46,381 nt of DNA from a virus. Made by a program: the position numbers and the translations under genes. A model generated the notes under the pieces. It was given only the letters and a program-made list of their open reading frames with translations, did not search any database and was not told the DNA's origin. The stretch covers positions 1-46,381 of IMG/VR virus record IMGVR_UViG_3300023223_000459. The stretch is one strand, 5' to 3'. Positions 14,979 to 22,489 of this stretch are shown here, one piece after another. Positions within the stretch are counted from its first letter, which is position 1. Each line of letters starts with the position of its first letter.

Positions 14979-15578
14979 ATGGCAGATGACCCAAAAGCAG
15001 TAAGAAAGGCAGTCACACAAAGTGGGAAGCCTCTCGCAAATACACCTAATCTTACCTTTGCAATTGAAGAATTATCAGACAGAGTGGCCGCAGCAACTGA
15101 GACCAAAGAAATCAGGCGTCTTCAAGATGACCTGAGAATGACCACATACCAAGTGAGGCGTCTCGCAGACTGTATGGCTACTGCCCTTAGTGGTGATATA
15201 AGTATCATTCCAGTAGGAAATAACAGGCCAGTCAGTGCTGCAGTCCTCAATGCCGCTAGTTCTCACACAGAGAGAGTCACCTTCAAACTAGAAGATTCCA
15301 ACGGGGAACAGCATGTCTGGTGTTCGGCACTTCCGGGCCATGTTCTTACTGGCGGAGAAGCTGTGGCTGACGCAGATGTAGCTGCTCCTACCTTGACTCT
15401 AGTCTCTATTGAAGAGGGGGCTGTCACAGTGGATGCGGCATTTGATGTGGATTCTGGAGCAACTAAAACTTATGTAGCAGCTGAAACTCTTACCGCTAAG
15501 CTCCAAACATCAGCTACTGATGATTATATGACTCTCCCGACATCTCCTGGAACCCATACTTTTAATATTATTGCTTAA
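14979..15578 (+). CDS. Hypothetical protein, possible structural or decoration protein
   Basis: 199 residues. The N-terminal third is helical (ELSDRVAAATETKEIRRLQDDLR); the rest is a repetitive beta region rich in Thr, Val and Ala (TLTLVSIEEGAVTVDAAFD), typical of Ig-like or fibre domains. It has its own strong promoter and a TAGGAG ribosome site. It is on the plus strand, away from the minus-strand virion operon. Function is unknown; an abundant secreted or virion-attached protein is a guess. Confidence 0.6.
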   Translation: MADDPKAVRKAVTQSGKPLANTPNLTFAIEELSDRVAAATETKEIRRLQDDLRMTTYQVRRLADCMATALSGDISIIPVGNNRPVSAAVLNAASSHTERVTFKLEDSNGEQHVWCSALPGHVLTGGEAVADADVAAPTLTLVSIEEGAVTVDAAFDVDSGATKTYVAAETLTAKLQTSATDDYMTLPTSPGTHTFNIIA

Positions 15579-15596
15579 CCTCGGAGGAAAACCCAT

Positions 15597-16361
15597 ATGG
15601 GACAAATTAACTATTGTATAACTATGAAAGCGTCTGCTGTTGGGACGGATGTCAGAAATGGCATTGTCTCTAACTTAAATGGTCAAGGCGTTGACACCGC
15701 TGCTGCAAGTCCCGTCTTTTTTGATGGCAAACTTGTTCAAGTAACTATCACTCTACCTGATACCCCGACCAATAGAAGTAAAGCAGACGGAGCTATTCTC
15801 ACTAATCCTGGTGTTGCTACCACCTTCAAGGGACCGCCCCTGTTGTCGGTTAATAACCTAACCAGCATCTCTTTCAGTGGCTCACCCGCTCTGGCAACTG
15901 GTGATGTTATCAGCGTCTACTCAATTAACCCCTCACTTATCCCGAACTTCACCACTTTGAATAGAAGTTTGCAGCTATCCGGAAATGGCTTCCAAAGATT
16001 AGGACAATTGAAATCTACTGGTTTCACCTCAGATTCGGCTAATCCCGACACGAGTCTACAGACTGGCACAATTGTCATTATGAGTCATGGTGGGACTTAT
16101 GGGGCGACCGCCCCTAAGGCTGCCAGACTCTTTACTGACACGGACATCACACTAAATCATGATGCAACTACCTCCCAAATCACTCTCAATGGAACTATTA
16201 CTGTGCAGGCGACCACTGTCACGTCTAATGATTCCGAGTTCTCTGTTTGGTGGGATGGTCAAGCTAATGTCTATAAAGAGGCCGAAATTGCCAATGGTGT
16301 CCAGATTCTTGGTGGCCAGTCCTATAATGATGCATTCACTGCGACTCCACTTGGACTCTAA
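15597..16361 (+). CDS. Hypothetical beta-rich protein, partner of 14979
   Basis: 254 residues, Ser/Thr/Asn-rich and beta throughout (GDVISVYSINP, TTSQITLNGTITVQATTV), low in charge, as in tail-fibre or decoration proteins. It lacks a signal peptide. A CGGAGGA site precedes ATG 15597. It forms a two-gene transcription unit with 14979 between a promoter and a strong terminator. No family is recognised. Confidence 0.6.
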   Translation: MGQINYCITMKASAVGTDVRNGIVSNLNGQGVDTAAASPVFFDGKLVQVTITLPDTPTNRSKADGAILTNPGVATTFKGPPLLSVNNLTSISFSGSPALATGDVISVYSINPSLIPNFTTLNRSLQLSGNGFQRLGQLKSTGFTSDSANPDTSLQTGTIVIMSHGGTYGATAPKAARLFTDTDITLNHDATTSQITLNGTITVQATTVTSNDSEFSVWWDGQANVYKEAEIANGVQILGGQSYNDAFTATPLGL

Positions 16362-16417
16362 AATCTAACCCCCCAACCGGCTCCTAGGCAGAAATGTTTA
16401 AGATCTATTGGACTGAG

Positions 16418-16446
16418 AACCCCGCCCTTGTGGTGGGGTTTTCTTT
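16418..16446 (+). terminator. Rho-independent terminator
   Basis: AACCCCGCC (16418-16426) pairs with GGTGGGGTT (16432-16440), with one G-T pair and a 5-base loop, followed by TTCTTT. It closes the 14979-16361 unit. The next promoter overlaps it. Confidence 0.85.
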
Positions 16447-16456
16447 ATGCTATACT
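16428..16456 (+). promoter_or_regulatory. Extended -10 promoter overlapping the terminator
   Basis: TTGTGG (16428-16433), a 17-base spacer and TATACT (16451-16456), with TGC directly before it (extended -10). It starts a transcript for 16475 onwards. The -35 box lies in the terminator loop and 3' arm, so stop and restart signals share the same DNA. Confidence 0.6.
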
Positions 16457-16474
16457 GATCCGAAAGGAGCTACT

Positions 16475-16696
16475 ATGAAAGACATGTTTGGGAGACCCCT
16501 GACCAAGGGAGATACTGTCCTATGGGGCACTACACGGGGTCTCAGACTAGGTTGGGTCACAAAAATAGCAGATACAAGCTTCCCCCTTCAGGTCAGAATA
16601 CTCTATCCCCCTAAGCCAGACAGTAGAACAGGAAAGTATTCCTACTCGCTCAAAAGATCTGATATGATTGTCAAAGTGGGAGGTATTGAACTCTAA
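16475..16696 (+). CDS. Hypothetical small beta-rich protein
   Basis: 73 residues ([18 protein letters not shown]...), resembling small SH3-like barrels: [32 protein letters not shown] 16475 has AAGGAG upstream; the longer reading from 16394 would include the terminator and is rejected. Function is unknown. Confidence 0.6.
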   Translation: MKDMFGRPLTKGDTVLWGTTRGLRLGWVTKIADTSFPLQVRILYPPKPDSRTGKYSYSLKRSDMIVKVGGIEL

Positions 16697-17016
16697 TGGC
16701 ACCCCTAATAATCCTAATTTGGTTGCACTTCGTGGCAGATTTTGTGTTGCAGAGTGACCAAATGGCTAAGAATAAGCGTAAGAGCAACAAATGGCTGGCA
16801 TTTCATGTGGTGGTGTATTCCCTACCCTTGCTATTCTTTGGGCCTCTCTTTGCCTTGGTAAATGGGTTGGCGCATTTTGCCACGGACTGGGTAACTTCAC
16901 GATGGAGCAGTAGATTATGGGCCAAAGGAAAGGTTCATTGGTTCTTTGTGGTAATAGGATTTGACCAGGCAATCCACATCAGCACATTACTACTAAGCTA
17001 TGAGGCACTGAAATGA
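16696..17016 (+). CDS. DUF3307 membrane protein
   Basis: 106 residues. [17 protein letters not shown] at the start, H-x-x-x-Y-S-L-P and a late FDQAIHI match DUF3307 (HFxxDFxLQ ... K ... H ... DQxxH). There are three or four hydrophobic segments (about 3-20, 34-62, 80-102). The conserved His and Asp could bind metal in the membrane. Function is unknown. Confidence 0.7.
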   Translation: MAPLIILIWLHFVADFVLQSDQMAKNKRKSNKWLAFHVVVYSLPLLFFGPLFALVNGLAHFATDWVTSRWSSRLWAKGKVHWFFVVIGFDQAIHISTLLLSYEALK

Positions 17017-17564
17017 GTGAGTATAAGTTACCAGACGGACTTCGCGGCAGTTATTCAGGATCTATGAGCCCTCAGCCGTCCGCAGCTACGGCTGCCAGTC
17101 CTGAACCTTCCAAGCATAAAACTCCTGAGCCTAGAGTCTATGCTGATGCGGCTGGCCATGTGTGGGTGGGAGAAGCCTACCCGGGAAATACGGTGCAGAA
17201 ACTCGAAGGATCTAACCTTTCTGATATGTTCCTTGATGGTGAGCCAGAGCCGGGTAAGAAATTTGATGCAGACAAACCTCGCTATGAGCTGGTGCCCTGG
17301 GACGCCCTAGATGAGGTCACGAAGGCTCTCACTTTAGGTGCTGCGAAGTATGCTGATGATAACTGGCGCCAAGTCAAACCGCTAAGACGCTATTTGGGGG
17401 CGGCTTTCCGGCACTTATCCCAGTGGGCCCAGGGAGAGAGGTATGATTCTGAGACAGGTCTTTCTCATCTGGCTCATGCTGGTGCCTCGATCCTATTTCT
17501 ACTCGCCCGAGAGGAGGAGACCCATGGAGGAGAAAAAGAAACTGTCCAAGATGTGCCTGAATAA
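17013..17564 (+). CDS. dATP/dGTP diphosphohydrolase-like protein (MazZ-related)
   Basis: 183 residues. After a low-complexity Pro/Ser N-terminus (about 1-80) comes [40 protein letters not shown], then [17 protein letters not shown]. This is the pattern of the dATP/dGTP diphosphohydrolase N-terminal family (PF18909), related to MazG and to MazZ of 2-aminoadenine phages. It would trim dATP or dGTP pools. No PurZ is in this window, so Z-DNA synthesis is not indicated. Confidence 0.75.
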   Translation: MSEYKLPDGLRGSYSGSMSPQPSAATAASPEPSKHKTPEPRVYADAAGHVWVGEAYPGNTVQKLEGSNLSDMFLDGEPEPGKKFDADKPRYELVPWDALDEVTKALTLGAAKYADDNWRQVKPLRRYLGAAFRHLSQWAQGERYDSETGLSHLAHAGASILFLLAREEETHGGEKETVQDVPE

Positions 17565-17718
17565 GCGTAGATATCCCACCGAGAAAGATGCCAGGTTTTT
17601 TGGGGACTTCACTTGCTGGAGTGGTGGAGGTCCTATGAGAATCTATGAGTGTCCACACTGTGACGGCTATCATCTCACAAGCCAAGGAGTTCCCAATGAC
17701 TTGCATCATAGGGCTTAA
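17524..17718 (+). CDS. Small zinc-knuckle protein ([10 protein letters not shown]...YECPHCDGYHLT)
   Basis: 64 residues: [16 protein letters not shown], then YECPHCDGYHLTSQ. This is a widespread small phage and bacterial protein type in which a C-x-x-C-x-x-x-H ends in HLT. The start at 17524 has GGAG-rich sequence upstream; it overlaps the previous gene by 41 bases and the next by 23. Function is unknown. Confidence 0.65.
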   Translation: MEEKKKLSKMCLNKRRYPTEKDARFFGDFTCWSGGGPMRIYECPHCDGYHLTSQGVPNDLHHRA

Positions 17719-18271
17719 GACCGACACTGGCACTGTCATCCTAGGCGCCGATAAGAGAACCTCTCTAGGTGAGGATCAATATGTAGATGGAGGGGCCCCT
17801 AAGCTCAAGCAGATAAAACCCTGGCTCACTATTGGCACTGCTGGCAATGGCCGACCCTCACAGATTATACTAGACCAGCTCAAACCCCCCAAACCTGCCA
17901 AAAGAAACCCGAAAGAATATCTTTCTTTGCAATTGATCCCTGCCATGCGAAAGTGCCTTGTGGCCCACGGAATTGACGCCAATGATCTTCTCCAGTGTTC
18001 TGAGTGGCTCATAGCTATAGGGCTTAAGCTCTTCTATTTGGGGGAGGACTGGCACTACTATGAAATAGAGAAGTTTGACTGCATAGGATCTGGGGGGGAT
18101 ATAGCTTGGGGAGCCCTGGGCATACGAGACTATGAGGACAAGGCCATCGGGGGAGTGGACATAGAGTATGCTATCTTCTTGGCTTCTCGCAGGAAACCCT
18201 CAGTAAGCACAACCTGTGACCTAATTTACCAGAAAATTCTGTATAGAACAGAGCAGGGGAAAAAGAAATGA
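17696..18271 (+). CDS. Proteasome/HslV-like Ntn-hydrolase peptidase
   Basis: 191 residues. Starting at MTCIIGL (AAGGAG upstream of ATG 17696), it aligns by eye with HslV. Thr2 would become the N-terminal nucleophile after Met removal; GADKRTSLG matches the HslV GDGQATLG segment (catalytic Asp), APKLKQI provides the active-site Lys region, and IGTAGNGRPS matches AGFAGG. No HslU-like unfoldase is in the window, so it may self-assemble, use a host ATPase or act as an amidase instead. Catalysis is inferred from conserved positions only. Confidence 0.7.
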   Translation: MTCIIGLKTDTGTVILGADKRTSLGEDQYVDGGAPKLKQIKPWLTIGTAGNGRPSQIILDQLKPPKPAKRNPKEYLSLQLIPAMRKCLVAHGIDANDLLQCSEWLIAIGLKLFYLGEDWHYYEIEKFDCIGSGGDIAWGALGIRDYEDKAIGGVDIEYAIFLASRRKPSVSTTCDLIYQKILYRTEQGKKK

Positions 18272-18567
18272 CCGATAAGCCGAAGACAGCCGAGGAGTGG
18301 TTTAAGGAGATTTTGGATCTCGATTTTGAGCAGCTATCAGTCGCACGTGAAAATGTCATGATGAAAAACATCTCCCATTTAGTCAACAAAGTCGTCGAGG
18401 CCGTAGCGCAGCGGGATGAGTTGGCGGAGTTTACTATAGATACTTATGGCTGCCTGACGCAATACGAACCCACTATAGAACTTTGCGGAGACGACGATTG
18501 TCTGGGCTGTAAAGCTAGAACCTACCTATCAGAAAGGAAGAAATTAGATGCCACTCAAGAAGGGTAA
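18268..18567 (+). CDS. Hypothetical Cys protein, paralog of 8186
   Basis: 99 residues: [12 protein letters not shown], a short helical stretch with QRDELAEF, and [17 protein letters not shown]. The same three blocks occur at 8186, where the coiled coil is longer. ATG overlaps the preceding TGA. A metal-binding role for the Cys triplet is plausible. Confidence 0.65.
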   Translation: MTDKPKTAEEWFKEILDLDFEQLSVARENVMMKNISHLVNKVVEAVAQRDELAEFTIDTYGCLTQYEPTIELCGDDDCLGCKARTYLSERKKLDATQEG

Positions 18568-18718
18568 ATCCAAAAAGACAATCAGCGAGAACATCTCAAC
18601 ACAAGTTAAAGAAGGAGTTCCACAGAAGCAAGCAGTAGCTATAGCTCTGGACAAAGCAGGGAAGTCTCGCAAGACGAAAAATAAGAAAGATAATCCCGGA
18701 CACGGTAGGAAGAAATGA
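18548..18718 (+). CDS. Small basic phage protein ([16 protein letters not shown] type)
   Basis: 56 residues. [16 protein letters not shown], then [19 protein letters not shown] and a Lys-rich tail. This pattern (SKK-x-x-S-x-N-I ... GxPQKQAxAIAL-x-KAG) is common in phage genomes near structural or replication genes; function is unknown. It is strongly basic, possibly nucleic-acid binding. Confidence 0.65.
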   Translation: MPLKKGKSKKTISENISTQVKEGVPQKQAVAIALDKAGKSRKTKNKKDNPGHGRKK

Positions 18719-18861
18719 TAGGCAGATTCTTGTGCTGGTTGGGGTATCATAGGTGGGGCACAATAACCCATCATGACGAGGGATCTAAGAAGGTTTACAC
18801 CCTTTTTTGTGCTAGGCCCAATTGCACAGAACCACTTGCTAAAAGAATATTTGGAGAATAG
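18715..18861 (+). CDS. Small protein LCWLGYHRW...CARPNC
   Basis: 48 residues, overlapping the previous stop (ATGA). [14 protein letters not shown] followed by a CARPNC element is a known small-protein pattern (CxLGxHxW ... CxRxxC) in phages and bacteria, likely metal binding. The TAG at 18859 is followed one base later by the next start. Confidence 0.6.
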   Translation: MIGRFLCWLGYHRWGTITHHDEGSKKVYTLFCARPNCTEPLAKRIFGE

Positions 18862-18862
18862 T

Positions 18863-19078
18863 ATGCCCCCACCAGAAAAACTAAATAAGCTTTGGAACCA
18901 GAGATCCTCAGATACTGCTGCTCCTATATTGTGTGCTGTATGTGACGGCTTGATTTCCTTTGGTAGCCCGTGTCCCACTGAGAAGATCAAGGGAAAATCT
19001 GTCAGTATTGCTAGCCACACAGTGCCCCATGCTCATTTTGGAAAACAAGACTGTAAGCACCACACAATAGGAGATTAG
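18863..19078 (+). CDS. Hypothetical Cys/His-rich protein
   Basis: 71 residues with CAVCDG, SPCP, HTVPHAH and CKHH: enough Cys and His for one or two zinc sites. ATG 18863 has GGAG upstream; a start at 18773 would overlap the 48-residue gene in another frame and is rejected. Confidence 0.55.
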   Translation: MPPPEKLNKLWNQRSSDTAAPILCAVCDGLISFGSPCPTEKIKGKSVSIASHTVPHAHFGKQDCKHHTIGD

Positions 19079-19081
19079 AAC

Positions 19082-19315
19082 ATGCCGCCCACACAAAGAA
19101 AAGATTTGCCACAGGCTGCCAAGGATGCCCTTAAGGGAAAGATCACACCTGTCAAGACTGAGATTGCCACCCTGCAGACTACTGTCGCGGCTCTTATCAA
19201 TGAAGCTATGGACAGGACAGATTATGGCATGGCTGCTATGGTCTTGAGACAGGGGACTGAGATTTTGCAGCAATTAGATGATCTACTGACTTCTCTAGAT
19301 AATGAGCTGAGCTAG
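19082..19315 (+). CDS. Hypothetical helical protein
   Basis: 77 residues, helical, with regular hydrophobic spacing (ATLQTTVAALINEAM, EILQQLDDLLTSLDNEL) predicting a coiled coil. No family is recognised. It lies just before the polymerase. Confidence 0.55.
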   Translation: MPPTQRKDLPQAAKDALKGKITPVKTEIATLQTTVAALINEAMDRTDYGMAAMVLRQGTEILQQLDDLLTSLDNELS

Positions 19316-19389
19316 TGCAGGAAATTCTCTTCGCTGGGGGACTTATCCTATTACTATACTGGCTTCTTTCTTTAGTCCCAAATGACTAA
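19315..19389 (+). CDS. Possible membrane leader peptide coupled to the polymerase
   Basis: 24 residues from GTG 19315 (overlapping the previous TAG), one hydrophobic helix (ILFAGGLILLLYWLLSLV). Its stop overlaps the polymerase start by 8 bases. The polymerase ATG has no ribosome site of its own, so translation through this peptide could deliver ribosomes. It is very short and unproven. Confidence 0.35.
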   Translation: MQEILFAGGLILLLYWLLSLVPND

Positions 19390-21802
19390 GGCTCCGCTGG
19401 CCCTATGCTCTGAGTGTCCTCTACAAGAGAGACCTTGTGTGCTAGGTAAGTCTAGTCATAAGGCACACCCTCGCATAGCCATTGTAGGGGATCATCCCTA
19501 TAAAGTAGACATAAATAAGAAGGTTCTGTTCCGTGGCTCTGATGGCTATTTCCTAAACGACCTCTTCAAAGAACTAGGCTGGTCCAGGGCAGACCTAATC
19601 CTTACCAAAGCAGTTCTGTGCCAACCGCCTCCCCACTTCAAAAAGAAACTATGGAAACCCGCCCTAGATGCCTGCAGACCAAGACTAGTAGCAGAGCTAG
19701 AGAGCCTGGCAGACAAGTCCCTGATTCTGGTGTTTGGGTCAGAAGCTCTTAGGACGCTTGCGCCAAGTAAGAAGTCTGCCAACGGCTGGCAAGGATATCC
19801 AGTAAACGACCAAGATCTCATAGAGCCCCTTCGAGGGAGGGACCTGATCGTATACCCCATGAGGTCTATTCGAGAGGTTCTGGCAGATCCTATTCACTAC
19901 CCGGCTTGGCGCATAAGGCTCTTCAGGGCTAGAGATTGGCTAAATGGCAAACCCCCCGCACACCGCTGGTCCAAGATTATCACGCAAGAAGGACCTGAGA
20001 TGGTCAAAGCCCTAGAGGAAATTCTCGGGAGTGGAGGGCCGATAGGAGTAGACGTAGAGACCATTGGTGACACAGTATTTGACTCTAGGATCAGGTGTCT
20101 AGGGGTGGCAAATACGAAACTGGCAGTCTCTGTCATGTGGCCCCCGGAGAACTCTGAATGTGAGCGGCTGATGCGTGCTTTATACGCTGGACCCCTAGAG
20201 AAGGCGCTGCAGAACAGGAATTTCGATAGACTGGCCTGTAAGGCCAATGGAATCACTCTGTCAGGGCCCTACTTTGATACGCTGACTGCCGATTTTGCGC
20301 TGAACACTCGAGGTAGGCATGCCCTGGGGGAGATAGCAAATAGAGAGTTTGGTTCCCCTAGATGGAAGACCGAGTTCCAGAATAATGACCAAGACCTCAA
20401 GGGCTCAGAACTCTGGGCTAAGGTGGACATAGAGAAACTGAAGACCTATAACGCCAAGGATAACTACCAAACTATCCTACTTCGGCACTCTTTCAAAGCC
20501 CAGCTAGAGGCAGATTCTGTCGCTTCGAGCACCTATGAGATGTCGATGGCACTCTCTGAAGTAGGCATAGCCATGACAGAGGTGGGTATCCAGGTAGACC
20601 TAGAGAAGAGAAAAGAACTCACAGACCTGGCCACCGAGACCCTAGAGAAAATAGAATCTGATTTGGGAGCCACATTGGATGATGTGGGATTTGACTGTGA
20701 GGACCCGAGACGCTTGGCTGCTAGTCCTGCCCAACTGAAGAAACTCTTCTACTCTCATTTTGGCCTGACACCTAGAGTGTTCTCTAAGGACACGGGCTTG
20801 GCCAGCACAGATCACGAGGCCCTCTTCCAGATCCAATCCACCGGAACCACAGAAGCCAAGAGAGTAGCTAAGATCATATCCGCACACCGAGGCTGGTCGA
20901 AACTGAAGAACACCTACCTAGTAGGCGCCCCCATTCATGCTGATGGCTGCTTTCATCCTCACTGGAAATTTGAGCATGTCATTACCTTTAGAGCCAGCTG
21001 TGAAGACCCTAATATGCAGAATTGGCCCAAGCCCCATAAGAAGGAAATCGATGGGAAGGTGAAAGTCTTACGGCCAGGGCTCAGAGGACTCATCAGGGCC
21101 AGAGACGGCATGTGGCTAGTGAGGGCAGACAAGAGCCAATTGGAACTGAGAATCATTGCCGCTGTTAGCGGAGATTCCACCCTTCTAGAATTCTATCGAA
21201 TTGGAAGAGATGTGCATGGCTATCTATCGGCAGAAATGAATGGGACACCCGAGGACCAGGTGCTCAAACATCAGCGAGACTTTGCCAAGGTCTTTAACTT
21301 TGGAGATAACTATGGGTCTAGTGCCCAGACTCTTCTGAAACAGGGCCTAGAGACCTTTCCAGGTCTAACCCTAGTGGCCGTAAAGCGAGTTCAGGAGGTG
21401 CGGCGCAGACTATTTCCTGGCATCTTTGAGTGGCAAGAGAAACAGAAGAAGCGAGTCAGAGACTGTGGATATGTAGAGATGCCTCTCTCTGGCCGCAAGC
21501 TGCACTTCTACCTGAACAAGTTCAAGCCCACAGAGATGTTCAACTATCCAATTCAGGGCACAGCCGCAGATCTGATGAATCCCGTCATGCTAAAGGTGGC
21601 AGAGAGACTGCGGTGGGATAAGGGCGAGAGTTTGCTGGCCCAGGTGCATGACGAGCTATTGCTAGAAGGACCAGATCCTGATAGACTGGTAGATATACTT
21701 AAAGAGGAAATGCCTCAGGCACTAGAGATTTGTGGGAATCATATGGAATTTCCAATTGAGGTAAGTGTGGGTAAGAACTGGGAAAAAATGGAGGAAGTAT
21801 GA
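19382..21802 (+). CDS. Uracil-DNA glycosylase-like/DNA polymerase A fusion
   Basis: 806 residues, three parts. Residues 1-190 resemble Fe-S uracil-DNA glycosylases: Cys 9, 12, 80 and 98 suit a 4Fe-4S cluster, but the family GE-x-PG motif reads GDHPY, so activity is uncertain. About 215-390 is a 3'-5' exonuclease with DVET, NRNFD and YNAKD. The polymerase A domain has PNMQNWP, motif A DKSQLELR, motif B AKVFNFGDNYG and motif C QVHDEL, all essential residues present. There is no 5' nuclease. It is the replicative polymerase, perhaps with a built-in uracil sensor. Its start lacks a ribosome site. Confidence 0.9.
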   Translation: MTKAPLALCSECPLQERPCVLGKSSHKAHPRIAIVGDHPYKVDINKKVLFRGSDGYFLNDLFKELGWSRADLILTKAVLCQPPPHFKKKLWKPALDACRPRLVAELESLADKSLILVFGSEALRTLAPSKKSANGWQGYPVNDQDLIEPLRGRDLIVYPMRSIREVLADPIHYPAWRIRLFRARDWLNGKPPAHRWSKIITQEGPEMVKALEEILGSGGPIGVDVETIGDTVFDSRIRCLGVANTKLAVSVMWPPENSECERLMRALYAGPLEKALQNRNFDRLACKANGITLSGPYFDTLTADFALNTRGRHALGEIANREFGSPRWKTEFQNNDQDLKGSELWAKVDIEKLKTYNAKDNYQTILLRHSFKAQLEADSVASSTYEMSMALSEVGIAMTEVGIQVDLEKRKELTDLATETLEKIESDLGATLDDVGFDCEDPRRLAASPAQLKKLFYSHFGLTPRVFSKDTGLASTDHEALFQIQSTGTTEAKRVAKIISAHRGWSKLKNTYLVGAPIHADGCFHPHWKFEHVITFRASCEDPNMQNWPKPHKKEIDGKVKVLRPGLRGLIRARDGMWLVRADKSQLELRIIAAVSGDSTLLEFYRIGRDVHGYLSAEMNGTPEDQVLKHQRDFAKVFNFGDNYGSSAQTLLKQGLETFPGLTLVAVKRVQEVRRRLFPGIFEWQEKQKKRVRDCGYVEMPLSGRKLHFYLNKFKPTEMFNYPIQGTAADLMNPVMLKVAERLRWDKGESLLAQVHDELLLEGPDPDRLVDILKEEMPQALEICGNHMEFPIEVSVGKNWEKMEEV

Positions 21803-21981
21803 CAAACGAAGAAGTAAGAGACAAAGTAGAATGGGAGGGTCTAGGTTATGCGGTAACTAATTACATGTCTGAGAAAGACATAAAAGATCCAGAGCTAAAA
21901 GTGTTATGGAAAGCGGCCCGTGTTGCCATGAAAGAATTAGAGAGTTTCTTAAACGCTATTCCTGGAGGAGAGGAAGTATGA
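21799..21981 (+). CDS. Hypothetical small acidic protein
   Basis: 60 residues, helical and acidic (DKVEWEGLGYAVTNYM ... AMKELESFLNAIP). ATGA overlap with the polymerase stop; GGAGGA upstream. Function is unknown. Confidence 0.6.
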   Translation: MTNEEVRDKVEWEGLGYAVTNYMSEKDIKDPELKVLWKAARVAMKELESFLNAIPGGEEV

Positions 21982-22220
21982 TCTCATTACTATTAGCCCC
22001 CCTAGTTGTAATTGGGCTCTCTTGTGGCGTTTACTCCCCTAGAGGTGGGATGAAATTTCAAGAAGTGAGTTGTGTGTCTAGCCTTAGAATAGATGGACAT
22101 CGATACGTCTGTGATGCCTTGGATAATCCTTGTTCGGTAGTTTCAAAAACACGAGCCCTAATTTGTGATGATGCAACCATTACACTGAAACACTTGGTCT
22201 GTGCAGGAGAGAAGAAATGA
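21978..22220 (+). CDS. Small exported or membrane-anchored Cys protein
   Basis: 80 residues. Residues 1-16 are hydrophobic (MISLLLAPLVVIGLSC), resembling an uncharged signal segment; LSC is not a good lipobox. Six Cys in the mature part suggest disulphides and a periplasmic location. AGGAGAGGAAGT precedes ATG 21978. No family is recognised. Confidence 0.55.
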   Translation: MISLLLAPLVVIGLSCGVYSPRGGMKFQEVSCVSSLRIDGHRYVCDALDNPCSVVSKTRALICDDATITLKHLVCAGEKK

Positions 22221-22489
22221 GTGATGGGAAACCTGGGGGACTATCTGAATATGGGTGGGTATTTGCCGTTACCGAGACTTGGAAGTTTGCCAGACGAGCA
22301 GCTCTAGATGAGGTAATTGCCGAAGCCGAGAAGCTTCAAGATAATTGCCAAGAAAGAGCTGACAGAAGGGATGAGAAAGAGATCTTTGCGAACTACTCAG
22401 GGATGGTGACAGGATTTGGGGTGATTGCCCGGTTCTGCAAGGAAAAACTAGAAGAGCTGGACGAGGAGGATTCTGATGGCAAGATTTAG
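22217..22489 (+). CDS. Hypothetical helical protein
   Basis: 90 residues, mainly charged helix (AALDEVIAEAEKLQDNCQER) with a Gly-rich bend and an acidic end. Overlaps both neighbours. Function is unknown. Confidence 0.6.
   Translation: MSDGKPGGLSEYGWVFAVTETWKFARRAALDEVIAEAEKLQDNCQERADRRDEKEIFANYSGMVTGFGVIARFCKEKLEELDEEDSDGKI

Noticed and set aside
17013-17564. Evidence for a 2-aminoadenine (Z) genome
   Set aside because: A MazZ-like domain alone is not enough; no PurZ or DatZ gene is in the window.
18773-18862. Longer N-terminus for the gene at 18863
   Set aside because: It overlaps the 48-residue gene 18715-18861 in a different frame, and ATG 18863 has its own GGAG site.
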